Positions 26,153-34,114 of a DNA stretch of 64,000 bases are shown here, piece by piece (within the stretch, counting starts at the first letter, position 1; each line of letters opens with the position of its first letter). The position numbers were made by a program, and so were the translations under genes. Under the pieces are notes generated by a model. The model was not told the origin of the DNA. It did no database searches and worked only from the letters and a program-made list of their open reading frames with translations. This DNA comes from Parabacteroides sp. ZJ-118 (GTDB lineage: Bacteria > Bacteroidota > Bacteroidia > Bacteroidales > Tannerellaceae), in NCBI RefSeq assembly GCF_011038785.1, contig NZ_JAAKDT010000002.1, positions 124,001 through 188,000 of the forward strand, in the 5' to 3' direction.

Positions 26153-26468
26153 TCCTCCGCTCTTTCTCCAGCAACAGCTCCTTCAGCCGCTCTACCTGCT
26201 GTCTCAGTCGGGTTATCTTTTCGCTCTCCACCTCTTTCGAGGGGCCGGCGGGAGAGAGCATCTCCCCGTTTCCCCACGCCAGCCACTCCGTCCGTACCCT
26301 CGGGAAGGCGCTGAGGATCCGGCGGAGGGTCTCCAGGCTCGGGTCGTGCCGCCGGAAGCGCGCGGAGCGGAGCGTGGAATAGGAGATGCCGCAACGCCGG
26401 AGGAAGTCGGCCATGATCAGCCCCTCGTGTCTCGCGATCTGCTCTACTCGGTCGTAAAAAGTACTCAT
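26121..26468 (-). CDS. Small helix-turn-helix protein with C-terminal coiled coil
   Basis: About 115 residues from the ATG at 26468, which gives [16 protein letters not shown]; a Met seven codons earlier (26489) is also in frame. Residues about 5-65 resemble an XRE-type DNA-binding fold: [19 protein letters not shown] followed by [15 protein letters not shown]. Residues about 80-115 form a charged coiled coil ([18 protein letters not shown]). The layout is like small Bacteroidales regulators with an unknown target. It runs convergent to ispF and overlaps it by 32 nt. A TACTTTTA box (26520-26527, minus strand) is a possible -7 element. A 42-bp tandem repeat lies just upstream of that. Confidence 0.72.
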   Translation of the reverse strand: MSTFYDRVEQIARHEGLIMADFLRRCGISYSTLRSARFRRHDPSLETLRRILSAFPRVRTEWLAWGNGEMLSPAGPSKEVESEKITRLRQQVERLKELLLEKERRIIELEIDRER

Positions 26469-26538
26469 AGGATGTCTTGTATTTGTCAAAACGGTCGCTT
26501 GATCCGATCCGTTCCCGCGTAAAAGTACGAAAAAAGTT

Positions 26539-26720
26539 GTCGGATCGCAGCTTTCGCCATCAAAAAACGGGATTCGCGTTGTCGAATCGCAGCTTTCGCC
26601 ACCAAAAAACGGGATTCGCGTTGTCGAATCGTAGCTTTCGCCATCGGAAAACGGGATTCGCGTTGTCGGATTGTAGATTTCAAGCTTGTAGAACGGAATT
26701 TGTGTTGTCCGACCGAAGGT
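26539..26720. repeat. 42-bp tandem repeat array
   Basis: Units start at 26539, 26581 and 26623 and differ by only a few bases. A fourth unit (26665-26706) is degenerate and a fifth is partial. Each unit carries the word GGGATTCGCGTTGTCG. Because 42 is a multiple of 3, both strands read as open, repetitive frames, but these have no ribosome site or known domain. The array lies between the HTH gene and a lipoprotein gene, directly upstream of the HTH promoter. It fills most of the 330-bp gap. Confidence 0.9.
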
Positions 26721-26797
26721 TTTAGCCGGATGGAATACTGTAGGAAAAACCTCCGTCCTTGCCGGCGCGGATAAGGACGCGCGAACGCGTTTTCAAG

Positions 26798-27238
26798 TTA
26801 TTCACGAATGCTAATAGCTTTCAAATAGGCTTTTCTTATGGGATCCAAAGAATGATCCATCGGAAAAATATTCGCCTCTACGTTTCGTTCCACATTGGTG
26901 ATCGACAAAGATACCCGTATCTCAGTCTGAGGTGGGAGATCGTCAATGCCCAATCGCTTCTTGGATACTCCTATCAACGAGGGGGTGCGATACGTGTAAT
27001 TCCATGTTTTCTCCAGGCCGATAAGCGCGTATTCCTCGTATGAGTCGTTTTGCAGGACGATCGCTGGCGCGTCTTCCAGCTCGAAGAGAATCCTCTCGCC
27101 TTTCATGCCATCCGTCCCCTCGAATCTTTCCACGACGATTAGTTCCTCTCCCTCCTCGTTCTCCTTGTCGCATCCCGCCAGCGGCGGCACGATAGCCAGC
27201 AGGCAGATACTCCAGATAAAAAATAGTTTCTTGTTCAT
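26798..27238 (-). CDS. Small lipoprotein of unknown function
   Basis: A 146-residue protein with a lipoprotein signal: a hydrophobic stretch (LFFIWSICLLAIVPP) followed by the lipobox LAGC at residues 20-23. The residues right after the cysteine are acidic (CDKENEEGEE), which fits the surface-export signal described for Bacteroidota lipoproteins. The remainder has beta-strand character with no recognised domain (VERFEGTDGMKGERILFEL, TEIRVSLSITNVERN). Its gene lies between the tandem repeat array and the divergent SUI1-like gene. No function can be given. Confidence 0.7.
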   Translation of the reverse strand: MNKKLFFIWSICLLAIVPPLAGCDKENEEGEELIVVERFEGTDGMKGERILFELEDAPAIVLQNDSYEEYALIGLEKTWNYTYRTPSLIGVSKKRLGIDDLPPQTEIRVSLSITNVERNVEANIFPMDHSLDPIRKAYLKAISIRE

Positions 27239-27299
27239 AGGTAAACTGTTTTAATGGTTTAACAATGTCCCAAAGCTACGGATTTCCCGCGAGAATTCC

Positions 27300-27307
27300 T
27301 ATCTTTG
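27300..27307 (+). promoter_or_regulatory. Probable -7 box for the SUI1-like gene
   Basis: TATCTTTG matches TAnnTTTG, 23 nt before the ATG at 27331. It lies inside the longer open frame that starts at 27265, and so supports the later start codon. Confidence 0.5.
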
Positions 27308-27330
27308 GGACGCTAAAAGAGAAGAACGCT

Positions 27331-27675
27331 ATGAAGACGAACGACTGGAAAGCGCGATTGGGCGTGATGTACTCCACCAATCCCGATTTTACGTACGATA
27401 CCGGCGAGGCGGAGGAGGAGCCGACCCTGCCGAAAGAGAAACAGGCCTTGCGCGTCTCCCTGGACAAACGCAACCGGGGCGGCAAGACGGTTACCCTGAT
27501 CACCGGCTTCCGCGGCGCGGAGCAGGACCTGGCCGCCCTGGGAAAGCTCCTGAAGACGCGGTGCGGCGTAGGCGGCTCCGCCAAGGAGGGGACGATCCTC
27601 CTCCAAGGCGACCTGCGCGCCGGCGTGTTGGAGATCCTCCGGAAGGAGGGCTACGCGAAAAGCCGTATCCTCTAA
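27331..27675 (+). CDS. SUI1/eIF1-like translation factor (YciH family)
   Basis: About 114 residues. The C-terminal two thirds form an SUI1 domain: ALRVSLDKRNRGGKTVTLITGF, then DLAALGKLLKTRCGVGGS, KEGTILLQGD and the closing LRKEGYAKSRIL. Bacterial YciH proteins resemble eukaryotic eIF1 and may check initiation complexes. The start at 27331 gives MKTNDWKARLG; an earlier in-frame ATG (27265) would include the likely promoter. The helicase gene begins 15 nt downstream. Confidence 0.88.
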   Translation: MKTNDWKARLGVMYSTNPDFTYDTGEAEEEPTLPKEKQALRVSLDKRNRGGKTVTLITGFRGAEQDLAALGKLLKTRCGVGGSAKEGTILLQGDLRAGVLEILRKEGYAKSRIL

Positions 27676-27690
27676 TCCCCCCCGATCGCC

Positions 27691-30600
27691 ATGCTGACCA
27701 TCTACAGAGCCTCCGCCGGGGCGGGCAAGACGCATAAGCTGACCGGGGAGTACCTCGCGCTGCTCTTCTCGCGGCCGGGCGCCTACCGCCGGATCCTGGC
27801 CGTCACCTTCACGAACAAGGCGACGGACGAGATGAAGAGCCGCATCGTCCGGGAGCTGTACCACCTCGCCTCCGGCCGCCCCTCCGATTACCTCCGGCCG
27901 CTCTCCGCCGCCTATTCCCTGACGGAGCCGCAGGCGCGGGAGCAGGCCCGGAAGATCCTGGTCGCGATCCTGCACGACTACTCCGCCTTCAATATCAGCA
28001 CGATCGACCGCTTCTTCCAGCAGACCACCCGCGCCTTCGCCCGCGAGATCGGCCTGCCGGGCGGCTATGGCATCGAGATGGACCAGGAACGGGTCCTGAC
28101 CGAGGCGATCGATCGCCTGCTGGCCGACCTGGAGAAGCCCGAGAGCAAGGACCTGCTGGGCTGGCTGCTGCGTTTCGCCGCGGACAAGATCGAGGAGGGA
28201 GGCGGCTGGAGCCTGCGGCAAGACATCCTCTCGCTCGGCCGGGAGCTTTTCAAGGAGCGTTACCGGGCCTTTCGCGAGGAGGCCGGCGAGGCGATCGCGG
28301 ACAAGCAGGCCCTGGAGGCCTACAAACAGGAGCTGTACGCCATCATCCGCTCCGCGGAGGCCGAGGCGCGGCGCCTCGGCGAGGAGGGCGCCGCGCTGCT
28401 CAAGCGCTCCGGCCTCAGCCCCGCGGACTTCAAGGGAGGAAGCCGCTCCCCGCTTTTCTACCTCGAGCGGCTGGCGGGCGGCGAGATGAAAGAGCCGACA
28501 GCCACCTTCCGGGCGCTGGCGGACCACCCCGAGGCCTATACCACCCGCTCGACGCCGCCCGACCTGCGGCAGGCCATCGGCCGCGCCTACGCGGAGGGGC
28601 TGAACGCCTGCGTGAAGCGCGTCGTCTCCCTCTTCGCCGACCTGACGGCCTATCACACGGCCCGCCAGATCGTGCGTTACTCCTACACGCTGGGGATCCT
28701 GACCGACATCTCCCGCCAGATCGCCGCTTACCGCGAGGAGAAGAACATCCTGCTGATCGCCGATACGACCGAGCTGCTGAACAAGGTCATCCGCGGCAGC
28801 GACGCCCCCTTCATCTACGAGAAGACCGGTACGCGCGTGGACCACTACATGATCGACGAGTTCCAAGACACCAGCGGCATGCAGTGGGACAACTTCCGCC
28901 CCCTGGTGGCGGAGAGCCTGGCGAATGGCCGGACGAACCTGATCGTCGGCGACGTGAAACAGAGCATCTACCGCTTCCGCAACTCGGACTGGACGCTGCT
29001 GGACGAGCGCGTCCGCGCCGATTTCAGGCCGGAGCAGAGCCGCGAGGAGACCCTGGCGGACAATTGGCGAAGCTGCCGCCGGATCGTGGACTTCAACAAC
29101 GCCTTCTTCACCGCCGCCCCGGCGATCCTGCAAGCGCTCTACAACGAGGCGCTGGAGAGCTCCTCGCTCAGCGCGTCCGCGCGCGCCCCCTTCCTCGCGA
29201 AGATCACCGACGCCTACGACCGGAGCCGGCAGCGCGTACCGCCCCCCCTGCGGCAGAAGGAGGGACACGTGCGGATCGAGTTCCTCTCCGGCGACGCGGA
29301 GAAAGACTGGAGGCAGGAGGCGATGGAGCGCCTGCCGGCCATCTTGGAGCGCCTGCAGGACAACGGCTACGCGCTCAAGGAGATCGCCATACTCGCGCGC
29401 ACCAACCAAGAGGGCGCGCGCGTGGCCGATACCTTGCTGGCCTACAAGGAGGCCCATCCGTCCGGCCGCTACCGCTACGACATCATCTCCGACGATGCCC
29501 TGTTCGTGAGCCGCTCCCCGGCGGTCCGTTTCCTGATCGCCCTGCTGCGCTGCGTGCGCGATCCGGAGGACCCGACGTGCCGGAAGCGGGCGCGCTACGC
29601 CTACCAGGTGCTGACCGGGCGGTTCGGCGCGCGCGAGGCGGACGACGAGCCGCCCCTCCAAAACCTCCTCCCCCTGTCCCGGCAATCCCTGTACGAGCTG
29701 GCCGAGGGGCTCTTCCGCGACTTCTCCGCCTGCTTCCCGGAAACGGAGCAGGTATTCGCGCAAGCCTTCCTCGACCTGGTCGCCGAGTACGCCCAAAAGG
29801 AGAGCGCGGACTTGAGCCGCTTCCTGAAATGGTGGGACGAGACGGGCTGCCGCAAGACGATCGCCACCCCGGACGGGCAGAACGCGATCCGCGTCCTGAC
29901 CGTACACAAGTCCAAGGGATTGGGCTTCAAGGTCGTGATCCTTCCCTTCGCGGATTGGGAGATCGACCACAAGCCGACGAAGCCCGTCATCCTCTGGTGC
30001 CACCCGGAGGAGAGACCCTTCGACCGCCTGCGCCTGGTGCCCGTCCGCTACGGGCCGATCCTGGGGCGGACGATCTTCGCCAAGGATTATTTCCGGGAGC
30101 GCCTGCACGCGTTCATCGACAACCTGAACACCCTCTACGTCGCCTTTACCCGCGCGAAAGAGGAGCTGATCGTATGCGCCCCCCGCCCGCGGAAGATCGA
30201 CGACGCGGGCAAGGTCGAGAAGATCGCCTCCATCGCCGACCTGCTCTGGGCGGGAGTGGAGGCGGAGATCGAGGCGGATACGTTTGAGCGGGGGGAATGG
30301 TGGCATCCGGATCCGGACAAGGCCTCCGGCGCCGCTCCCGAGGAGATCCCCATGAGCCGCCTGCGCTCCGTCCCCCCGGACGGCCGCCTGCGGTTGCGCC
30401 TGCGCGGGAAAGGCTTCTTCTTCGACAACGCCCGGCGGAAGCAGGGCGCCTTGCTGCACGAGATATTGAGCCGGATCCGCACGCCGGAGGATATCCCCGC
30501 CTCGGTGGAGCGTTACCGGGTGGCCGGGGTGATCGGCCGCGAGGAGGCGGCGGCGCTGGTCGGCCGCCTGGCGGAGTTGTTGCGCGCGGAGGAGGTCAAG

Positions 30601-30861
30601 GCCTGGTACGACGGCTCCGCCCGCGTCTTGAACGAAGTGGAGATCCTGTTCGGGAAGGGCCTGTCGAGACGCCCGGACCGGGTGATGATAAAGGCGGGCA
30701 GGGTGACGGTCGTGGATTACAAGTTCGGCGAACGGCAAGACAAGCGCTATCCCGAGCAGGTGAGAAACTACCTGCGGCTGATCCGCGAGATGGGTTTCGA
30801 GCGGGTCGACGGATACCTCTGGTACGTGGCGCTGGGTAAAATAGAGGCGGTGAATGGGTGA
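27691..30861 (+). CDS. AddA/RecB-like UvrD-family helicase with C-terminal nuclease domain
   Basis: A 1,056-residue superfamily 1A DNA helicase-nuclease. The Walker A is at the N-terminus (RASAGAGKTHKL), followed by VTFTNKATDEMKSRI (motif Ia), YMIDEFQDTSGMQW (Walker B, DExQ), VGDVKQSIYRFR (motif III), and motifs V and VI further on (IRVLTVHKSKGLGF and TLYVAFTRAKEEL). The C-terminal 150 residues hold a PD-(D/E)xK nuclease core (GRVTVVDYKFGE, then YPEQVRNYLRLI). It would process double-strand ends for recombination. A partner AddB gene is not beside it. The gene is strongly GC-rich, so the opposite strand is open over almost the whole length. Confidence 0.9.
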   Translation: MLTIYRASAGAGKTHKLTGEYLALLFSRPGAYRRILAVTFTNKATDEMKSRIVRELYHLASGRPSDYLRPLSAAYSLTEPQAREQARKILVAILHDYSAFNISTIDRFFQQTTRAFAREIGLPGGYGIEMDQERVLTEAIDRLLADLEKPESKDLLGWLLRFAADKIEEGGGWSLRQDILSLGRELFKERYRAFREEAGEAIADKQALEAYKQELYAIIRSAEAEARRLGEEGAALLKRSGLSPADFKGGSRSPLFYLERLAGGEMKEPTATFRALADHPEAYTTRSTPPDLRQAIGRAYAEGLNACVKRVVSLFADLTAYHTARQIVRYSYTLGILTDISRQIAAYREEKNILLIADTTELLNKVIRGSDAPFIYEKTGTRVDHYMIDEFQDTSGMQWDNFRPLVAESLANGRTNLIVGDVKQSIYRFRNSDWTLLDERVRADFRPEQSREETLADNWRSCRRIVDFNNAFFTAAPAILQALYNEALESSSLSASARAPFLAKITDAYDRSRQRVPPPLRQKEGHVRIEFLSGDAEKDWRQEAMERLPAILERLQDNGYALKEIAILARTNQEGARVADTLLAYKEAHPSGRYRYDIISDDALFVSRSPAVRFLIALLRCVRDPEDPTCRKRARYAYQVLTGRFGAREADDEPPLQNLLPLSRQSLYELAEGLFRDFSACFPETEQVFAQAFLDLVAEYAQKESADLSRFLKWWDETGCRKTIATPDGQNAIRVLTVHKSKGLGFKVVILPFADWEIDHKPTKPVILWCHPEERPFDRLRLVPVRYGPILGRTIFAKDYFRERLHAFIDNLNTLYVAFTRAKEELIVCAPRPRKIDDAGKVEKIASIADLLWAGVEAEIEADTFERGEWWHPDPDKASGAAPEEIPMSRLRSVPPDGRLRLRLRGKGFFFDNARRKQGALLHEILSRIRTPEDIPASVERYRVAGVIGREEAAALVGRLAELLRAEEVKAWYDGSARVLNEVEILFGKGLSRRPDRVMIKAGRVTVVDYKFGERQDKRYPEQVRNYLRLIREMGFERVDGYLWYVALGKIEAVNG

Positions 30862-30867
30862 TATTTT

Positions 30868-30897
30868 TTTGATATTCGGCAAAAATGAATACTTTTG
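30868..30897 (+). promoter_or_regulatory. Promoter of psd-pssA
   Basis: TTTG (30868-30871), an 18-nt spacer and TACTTTTG (30890-30897). The ATG of psd is 47 nt downstream. Confidence 0.7.
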
Positions 30898-30944
30898 CAG
30901 ATTCTTAGTAAAAAAAGTATAAAACGATACAGAGTCAAAGAGGA

Positions 30945-31607
30945 ATGAAAGTACATAAAGAGGGAACCGGTCTGCTGCTTACGTTGTTCACGATCCTATT
31001 CATCGCGAATATGACGTTGTACCACACGGCCGGTAAGGGTATGCCGTTTTATTCGGTCGCTTCCGTCTCCGCCGGATTGTTCCTGTTGGTGCTAAACTTC
31101 TTCCGCAGTCCTTTCCGCCGCTTCCCGTACGATTCGGAAGGCTTGGTGATCGCTCCCGCCGACGGTACGATCGTCGCCATCGAGGAGGTGATGGAGAACG
31201 AGGTCCTTCACAGGGAGTGCCTGCAGATATCGATCTTCATGTCGATCTTCAACGTACATGCCAACTGGTTTCCCGTAAACGGTACCGTGAAGCAGGTCTC
31301 CCACCAGAGCGGCCGTTTCATGGCGGCCTATCTGCCGAAGAGCAGCACGGAGAACGAGCGCTCGGCGGTCGTGATCACCACGAGGAACGGCGTGGATGTC
31401 CTGGCCCGCCAGATCGCCGGGGCGATGGCGCGCCGCATCGTCACCTATGCCAAGCCGGGAGAGAAATGCCATGTGGACGAGCAGATGGGCTTCATTAAAT
31501 TCGGTTCCCGCGTGGATGTCTTCCTGCCGGTGGGGACGGAGGTGCTGATCGAGATGGATCAAAAAGTAACCGGCAATCAAACGCCCATAGCCCGTTTGTC
31601 AAAATGA
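30945..31607 (+). CDS. psd: Phosphatidylserine decarboxylase
   Basis: A 220-residue pyruvoyl-dependent decarboxylase that makes phosphatidylethanolamine from phosphatidylserine at the inner membrane. It is the short archaeal-type/PSD-A form. Two hydrophobic segments are at the N-terminus (about residues 8-26 and 38-54). The catalytic part shows VIAPADGTIV, MSIFNVHANWFPVNG with the conserved His, and the self-cleavage site FGSRVD, where S188 would become the pyruvoyl group. The stop overlaps the pssA start by 4 nt, so the two phospholipid genes are coupled. Confidence 0.95.
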   Translation: MKVHKEGTGLLLTLFTILFIANMTLYHTAGKGMPFYSVASVSAGLFLLVLNFFRSPFRRFPYDSEGLVIAPADGTIVAIEEVMENEVLHRECLQISIFMSIFNVHANWFPVNGTVKQVSHQSGRFMAAYLPKSSTENERSAVVITTRNGVDVLARQIAGAMARRIVTYAKPGEKCHVDEQMGFIKFGSRVDVFLPVGTEVLIEMDQKVTGNQTPIARLSK

Positions 31608-32305
31608 GTGTAAGAAAACATATTCCCAACGCGATTACCTGCCTGAGCCTGCTGTCCGGCTGTGTCGCCAGCGTGATGGCGCTGCGCGGCGATCTCTCAT
31701 CCGCGTTGGGCTGGGTGATCCTGGCCGCGGTCTTTGATTTCTGCGACGGCTTCGCCGCCCGTCTGCTGAAGGCCTACTCGCCGATGGGAAAGGAATTGGA
31801 CTCCTTGTCGGATATGGTAAGTTTCGGCCTCGCCCCGGGCATGGTGGTCTATTGGTTGCTGGGAGAGGCCTCCAAGGCTTTGCCCTTCGGCGCCTGGAGC
31901 GCGTATATCCCTTACCTGGCCTTCGTGATCCCCCTGTTCTCGGGCTTGCGCTTGGCGAAGTTCAATATCGACGAGCGGCAGACGACCTCGTTTATCGGCC
32001 TGCCGGTTCCGGCGCATGCCCTGTTCTGGGCTTCCGCGGGCTACTCGGTCCTGCCGGTCGTCCACGCGAATGAGGGCTTGTTCGTGTCGCTGACGGTTCT
32101 CCTGGCGTTCGTTTCCTCCTGGCTGCTGGTGTCCGAGATACCGATGTTCTCGCTGAAGGTGAAATCCTTGGCGTGGAGGGGTAACGAGCTTCGTTACCTG
32201 CTCATCGCCGGCGCCGTCGTTTTCGTGGCGTTGTGGGGATGCCTGGGAATCTCCGGGACCATTCTGCTGTATATCGTCTTGTCTATTTTTAACAAAAGGG
32301 GATAA
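31604..32305 (+). CDS. pssA: CDP-diacylglycerol-serine O-phosphatidyltransferase
   Basis: A 233-residue polytopic membrane enzyme of the CDP-alcohol phosphatidyltransferase family. It joins CDP-diacylglycerol with serine to give phosphatidylserine, the substrate of Psd encoded just before. The family motif D-G-x2-A-R-x8-G-x3-D-x3-D is seen as DGFAARLLKAYSPMGKELD followed by SLSD. About seven hydrophobic segments can be counted. In Bacteroidales phosphatidylserine may also feed serine-containing lipids. It overlaps psd by 4 nt, and a DUF4834 gene follows after 55 nt. Confidence 0.95.
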   Translation: MSVRKHIPNAITCLSLLSGCVASVMALRGDLSSALGWVILAAVFDFCDGFAARLLKAYSPMGKELDSLSDMVSFGLAPGMVVYWLLGEASKALPFGAWSAYIPYLAFVIPLFSGLRLAKFNIDERQTTSFIGLPVPAHALFWASAGYSVLPVVHANEGLFVSLTVLLAFVSSWLLVSEIPMFSLKVKSLAWRGNELRYLLIAGAVVFVALWGCLGISGTILLYIVLSIFNKRG

Positions 32306-32316
32306 ACAAGAATTTG

Positions 32317-32324
32317 TACCTTTG
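32317..32324 (+). promoter_or_regulatory. Probable -7 box for the DUF4834 gene
   Basis: TACCTTTG lies 36 nt before the ATG at 32361 and just past the pssA stop. The -33 element is unclear. Confidence 0.5.
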
Positions 32325-32360
32325 TGTTTGTGATATAAAGAACCATTTAAGTATCGGCTT

Positions 32361-32636
32361 ATGTTTAAATTTCTGTTTGTAATATTCTTTTTCTTTGTCC
32401 TGTTGGTGTTTCTGATGGGCTTCTCCATCTTGCGTACCATCAAGAACCTCTTCTTGGGTAGCGGAAACAGCGCGCGCGGGGGAGAGCGACGTCGTCAGAC
32501 CAACCGCGATACTTCCGGACGTCGCGCCACCGCCCGCGACGACGAGGGCGCGGCAGACCCCTCCCCCTACGTCCATCGCAGGAAGATATTCGCCAAGGAC
32601 GAAGGAGAGTATGTGGATTACGAGGAGGTCAAATGA
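32361..32636 (+). CDS. DUF4834 family small membrane protein
   Basis: A 91-residue protein. Residues 3-25 are one hydrophobic membrane segment (FLFVIFFFFVLLVFLMGF). The rest is a basic, low-complexity tail (GGERRRQTNRDTSGRR) that ends in an acidic, tyrosine-containing stretch (DEGEYVDYEEVK). This layout is characteristic of DUF4834, a family found in Bacteroidota with no known function. It commonly lies near pssA. It ends 3 nt before the convergent tadA-like gene. Confidence 0.8.
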   Translation: MFKFLFVIFFFFVLLVFLMGFSILRTIKNLFLGSGNSARGGERRRQTNRDTSGRRATARDDEGAADPSPYVHRRKIFAKDEGEYVDYEEVK

Positions 32637-32639
32637 CGC

Positions 32640-33080
32640 TTAGCGTCTTTGCTCGAAGAAACGCCGCATCTCCTCCGCGCACTCTTTTTCCAGGATTCCT
32701 TTCTTGATAACCGCCTTCGGATGGAAGGCGCGCGGGGCGAATTGGGAGAACCCTCTTTTCGCGTCGGGTGCCCCGTATACGATCGTGCTTAGTTGCGCCC
32801 ATCCGATCGCGCCGGCGCACATCACGCAGGGTTCCACGGTCACGTACAGGCCGCAACGGGTCAGGTATTTCGCGCCCAAGGCTCCGGCGGCGGCCGTAAT
32901 CGCCAACATCTCGGCATGCGCGGTCACGTCGTTCAAGCATTCGGTTTGGTTATGCGCCCGCGCGATGACCCGGCCGTCGCAGACAATGACGGCTCCCACG
33001 GGAACCTCACCCTCCGCCGCCGCCGCGCGGGCTTCCGCCAGCGCTTGCCGCATGAAGTATTCGTCATCGAACGGATTCAT
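32640..33080 (-). CDS. tadA: Nucleoside deaminase, TadA-like tRNA adenosine deaminase
   Basis: A 146-residue zinc deaminase. TadA converts adenosine-34 of tRNA-Arg(ACG) to inosine. The zinc and catalytic motifs are HAEMLAI (His, catalytic Glu) and PCVMCAGAI (two Cys). The N-terminus DEYFMRQALAEARAAAAEGEVPVGA and the C-terminal helix (KGILEKECAEEMRRFF) are typical of TadA rather than guanine or cytosine deaminases. The start overlaps the stop of the upstream 75-codon gene by 4 nt. Confidence 0.93.
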   Translation of the reverse strand: MNPFDDEYFMRQALAEARAAAAEGEVPVGAVIVCDGRVIARAHNQTECLNDVTAHAEMLAITAAAGALGAKYLTRCGLYVTVEPCVMCAGAIGWAQLSTIVYGAPDAKRGFSQFAPRAFHPKAVIKKGILEKECAEEMRRFFEQRR

Positions 33081-33304
33081 CTCCTCATCTCGTTTTCGTT
33101 AAAAAGCGTCGGATAATCCTCCTCCAAGGTCTTGAGGATGTGAGAAAGGATCGTCTCCCGGTACCAGCGGGACTTGTTCCTGATCTTGTAGCGTGAAAGA
33201 TAACGCTTCACCGCCTTATGCTCTTCGTCATTCAGCATAAAGGTCACTTTGTGTACCCTCGGATGATGGGGTTGCGCCGGTGAATATTTACGTTCTTCTC
33301 GCAT
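33077..33304 (-). CDS. Small basic protein, possible ribbon-helix-helix type
   Basis: About 75 residues from the ATG at 33304, giving MREERKYSPAQPHHPRVHK. A longer in-frame open region extends upstream (to 33478) but overlaps the divergent YraN gene and lacks sense. The middle, VHKVTFMLNDEEHKAVKRYLSRY, looks like a short strand plus helix as in ribbon-helix-helix or mobilisation-type proteins, followed by a second helix (KSRWYRETILSHILKTLEED). It overlaps tadA by 4 nt. No function is known to me. Confidence 0.65.
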   Translation of the reverse strand: MREERKYSPAQPHHPRVHKVTFMLNDEEHKAVKRYLSRYKIRNKSRWYRETILSHILKTLEEDYPTLFNENEMRR

Positions 33305-33351
33305 ACGGTCGCGAATGTACGAGTGAATGGCCGAATAACAAAGAAAATGGC

Positions 33352-33359
33352 TATATTTG
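33352..33359 (+). promoter_or_regulatory. Probable -7 box for the YraN gene
   Basis: TATATTTG matches TAnnTTTG and lies 15 nt before the ATG at 33374, implying a very short leader. It rules against the open-frame start at 33323. Confidence 0.5.
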
Positions 33360-33373
33360 CGCGAATGAACGCG

Positions 33374-33739
33374 ATGGCAAGACAAAACGACATGGGGCGG
33401 GAAGGCGAGTCTGAGGCTCGTGCCTATCTGGTGAGGCATGGATACGACGTGTTGCATACCAATTGGCATTGGCATCATTATGAACTGGATATTATCGCGG
33501 TCAAAGACGATGTGTTGGTCGTGGTGGAGGTGAAGACTCGTTCTGAGGATTTCCTGCTTTCGCCGGAAGACGCGGTAGACGCCAAGAAGATCCGGCGGAT
33601 CGTCGCCGCCGCGGATGCCTACGCCCGTTATTTTAACAGAGACTTACCGGTCCGTTTTGATATCGTGACCTTGATCAAGAAGGAGACGGGTTTCCTGATC
33701 GACCATATCGAAGATGCTTTCTACGCGCCTTGCCATTAA
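33374..33739 (+). CDS. YraN family protein (UPF0102, nuclease-like fold)
   Basis: About 121 residues from the ATG at 33374 (MARQNDMGREGE), the start that matches other Bacteroidales members. The family has a restriction endonuclease-like fold: GREGESEARAYLVRHGY, then the acidic ELDIIAVKDDVLVVVEVKTR, equivalent to the E-D-ExK core, and PVRFDIVTL. Its biological role is unsettled; a Holliday-junction-related role has been suggested for relatives. An MmcQ-like gene and birA follow on the same strand after 15 nt, so the three may form one unit. Confidence 0.88.
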   Translation: MARQNDMGREGESEARAYLVRHGYDVLHTNWHWHHYELDIIAVKDDVLVVVEVKTRSEDFLLSPEDAVDAKKIRRIVAAADAYARYFNRDLPVRFDIVTLIKKETGFLIDHIEDAFYAPCH

Positions 33740-33754
33740 ATTAAGGTAAACGTT

Positions 33755-34114
33755 ATGAATATAGAAGAAGTACGCGAATACTGCCTTTCCCTGAGGAATG
33801 TCACCGAGTGTTTCCCGTTCGATGAGGTATCGCTGGTCTTTAAGGTGGAGAATAAGATGTTCCTGCTGCTTCCCTTGGACGCGGAGGAGCCTCATGTCGC
33901 CTTGAAATGCGGTACGGACTATGTGGAAGAGTTGCGCGAACGTTACGCGGCGGTGGAGCCGGCCTATCATTTTAACAAGAAATACTGGAATAGCATTTAT
34001 CTGGACCGGGATATGGAGGACGAGGCGGTTAAGCGCTGGATCCTCCACTCTTACCGGGAGGTGATCGCGAAACTGCCAAAGAGAATAAGGGAGGATTATA
34101 GGGATGAGCTTTGA
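33755..34114 (+). CDS. MmcQ/YjbR family protein
   Basis: A 119-residue protein with the MmcQ/YjbR (CyaY-like fold) pattern: MNIEEVREYCLSLRNVTECFPF, FKVENKMFLLL, the HVALKC strand, and the C-terminal YHFNKKYWNSIYLD then WILHSYREVIAKLPKR. Relatives are called DNA-binding on limited structural evidence. The gene overlaps birA by 11 nt at its 3' end, which points to translational coupling. Confidence 0.9.
   Translation: MNIEEVREYCLSLRNVTECFPFDEVSLVFKVENKMFLLLPLDAEEPHVALKCGTDYVEELRERYAAVEPAYHFNKKYWNSIYLDRDMEDEAVKRWILHSYREVIAKLPKRIREDYRDEL

Noticed and set aside
26477-26725. A repetitive 82-codon frame through the 42-bp repeats, and its 65-codon antisense
   Set aside because: Both exist because the repeat period is a multiple of three. 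No ribosome site or known repeat protein family supports them.
28884-30287. A 467-codon plus-strand frame inside the helicase gene
   Set aside because: Out-of-frame shadow, rich in Arg, Pro and Gly, without any domain.
27313-30882. A 1,189-codon open frame antisense to the helicase gene
   Set aside because: The plus-strand helicase has all motifs in order. The long antisense frame is a product of high GC at codon third positions and gives a low-complexity Arg/Gly/Val-rich sequence.
33077-33478. The 133-codon form of the small gene upstream of tadA
   Set aside because: The extra N-terminal part lies over the divergent YraN gene and its promoter; the ATG at 33304 gives a sensible 75-residue protein.
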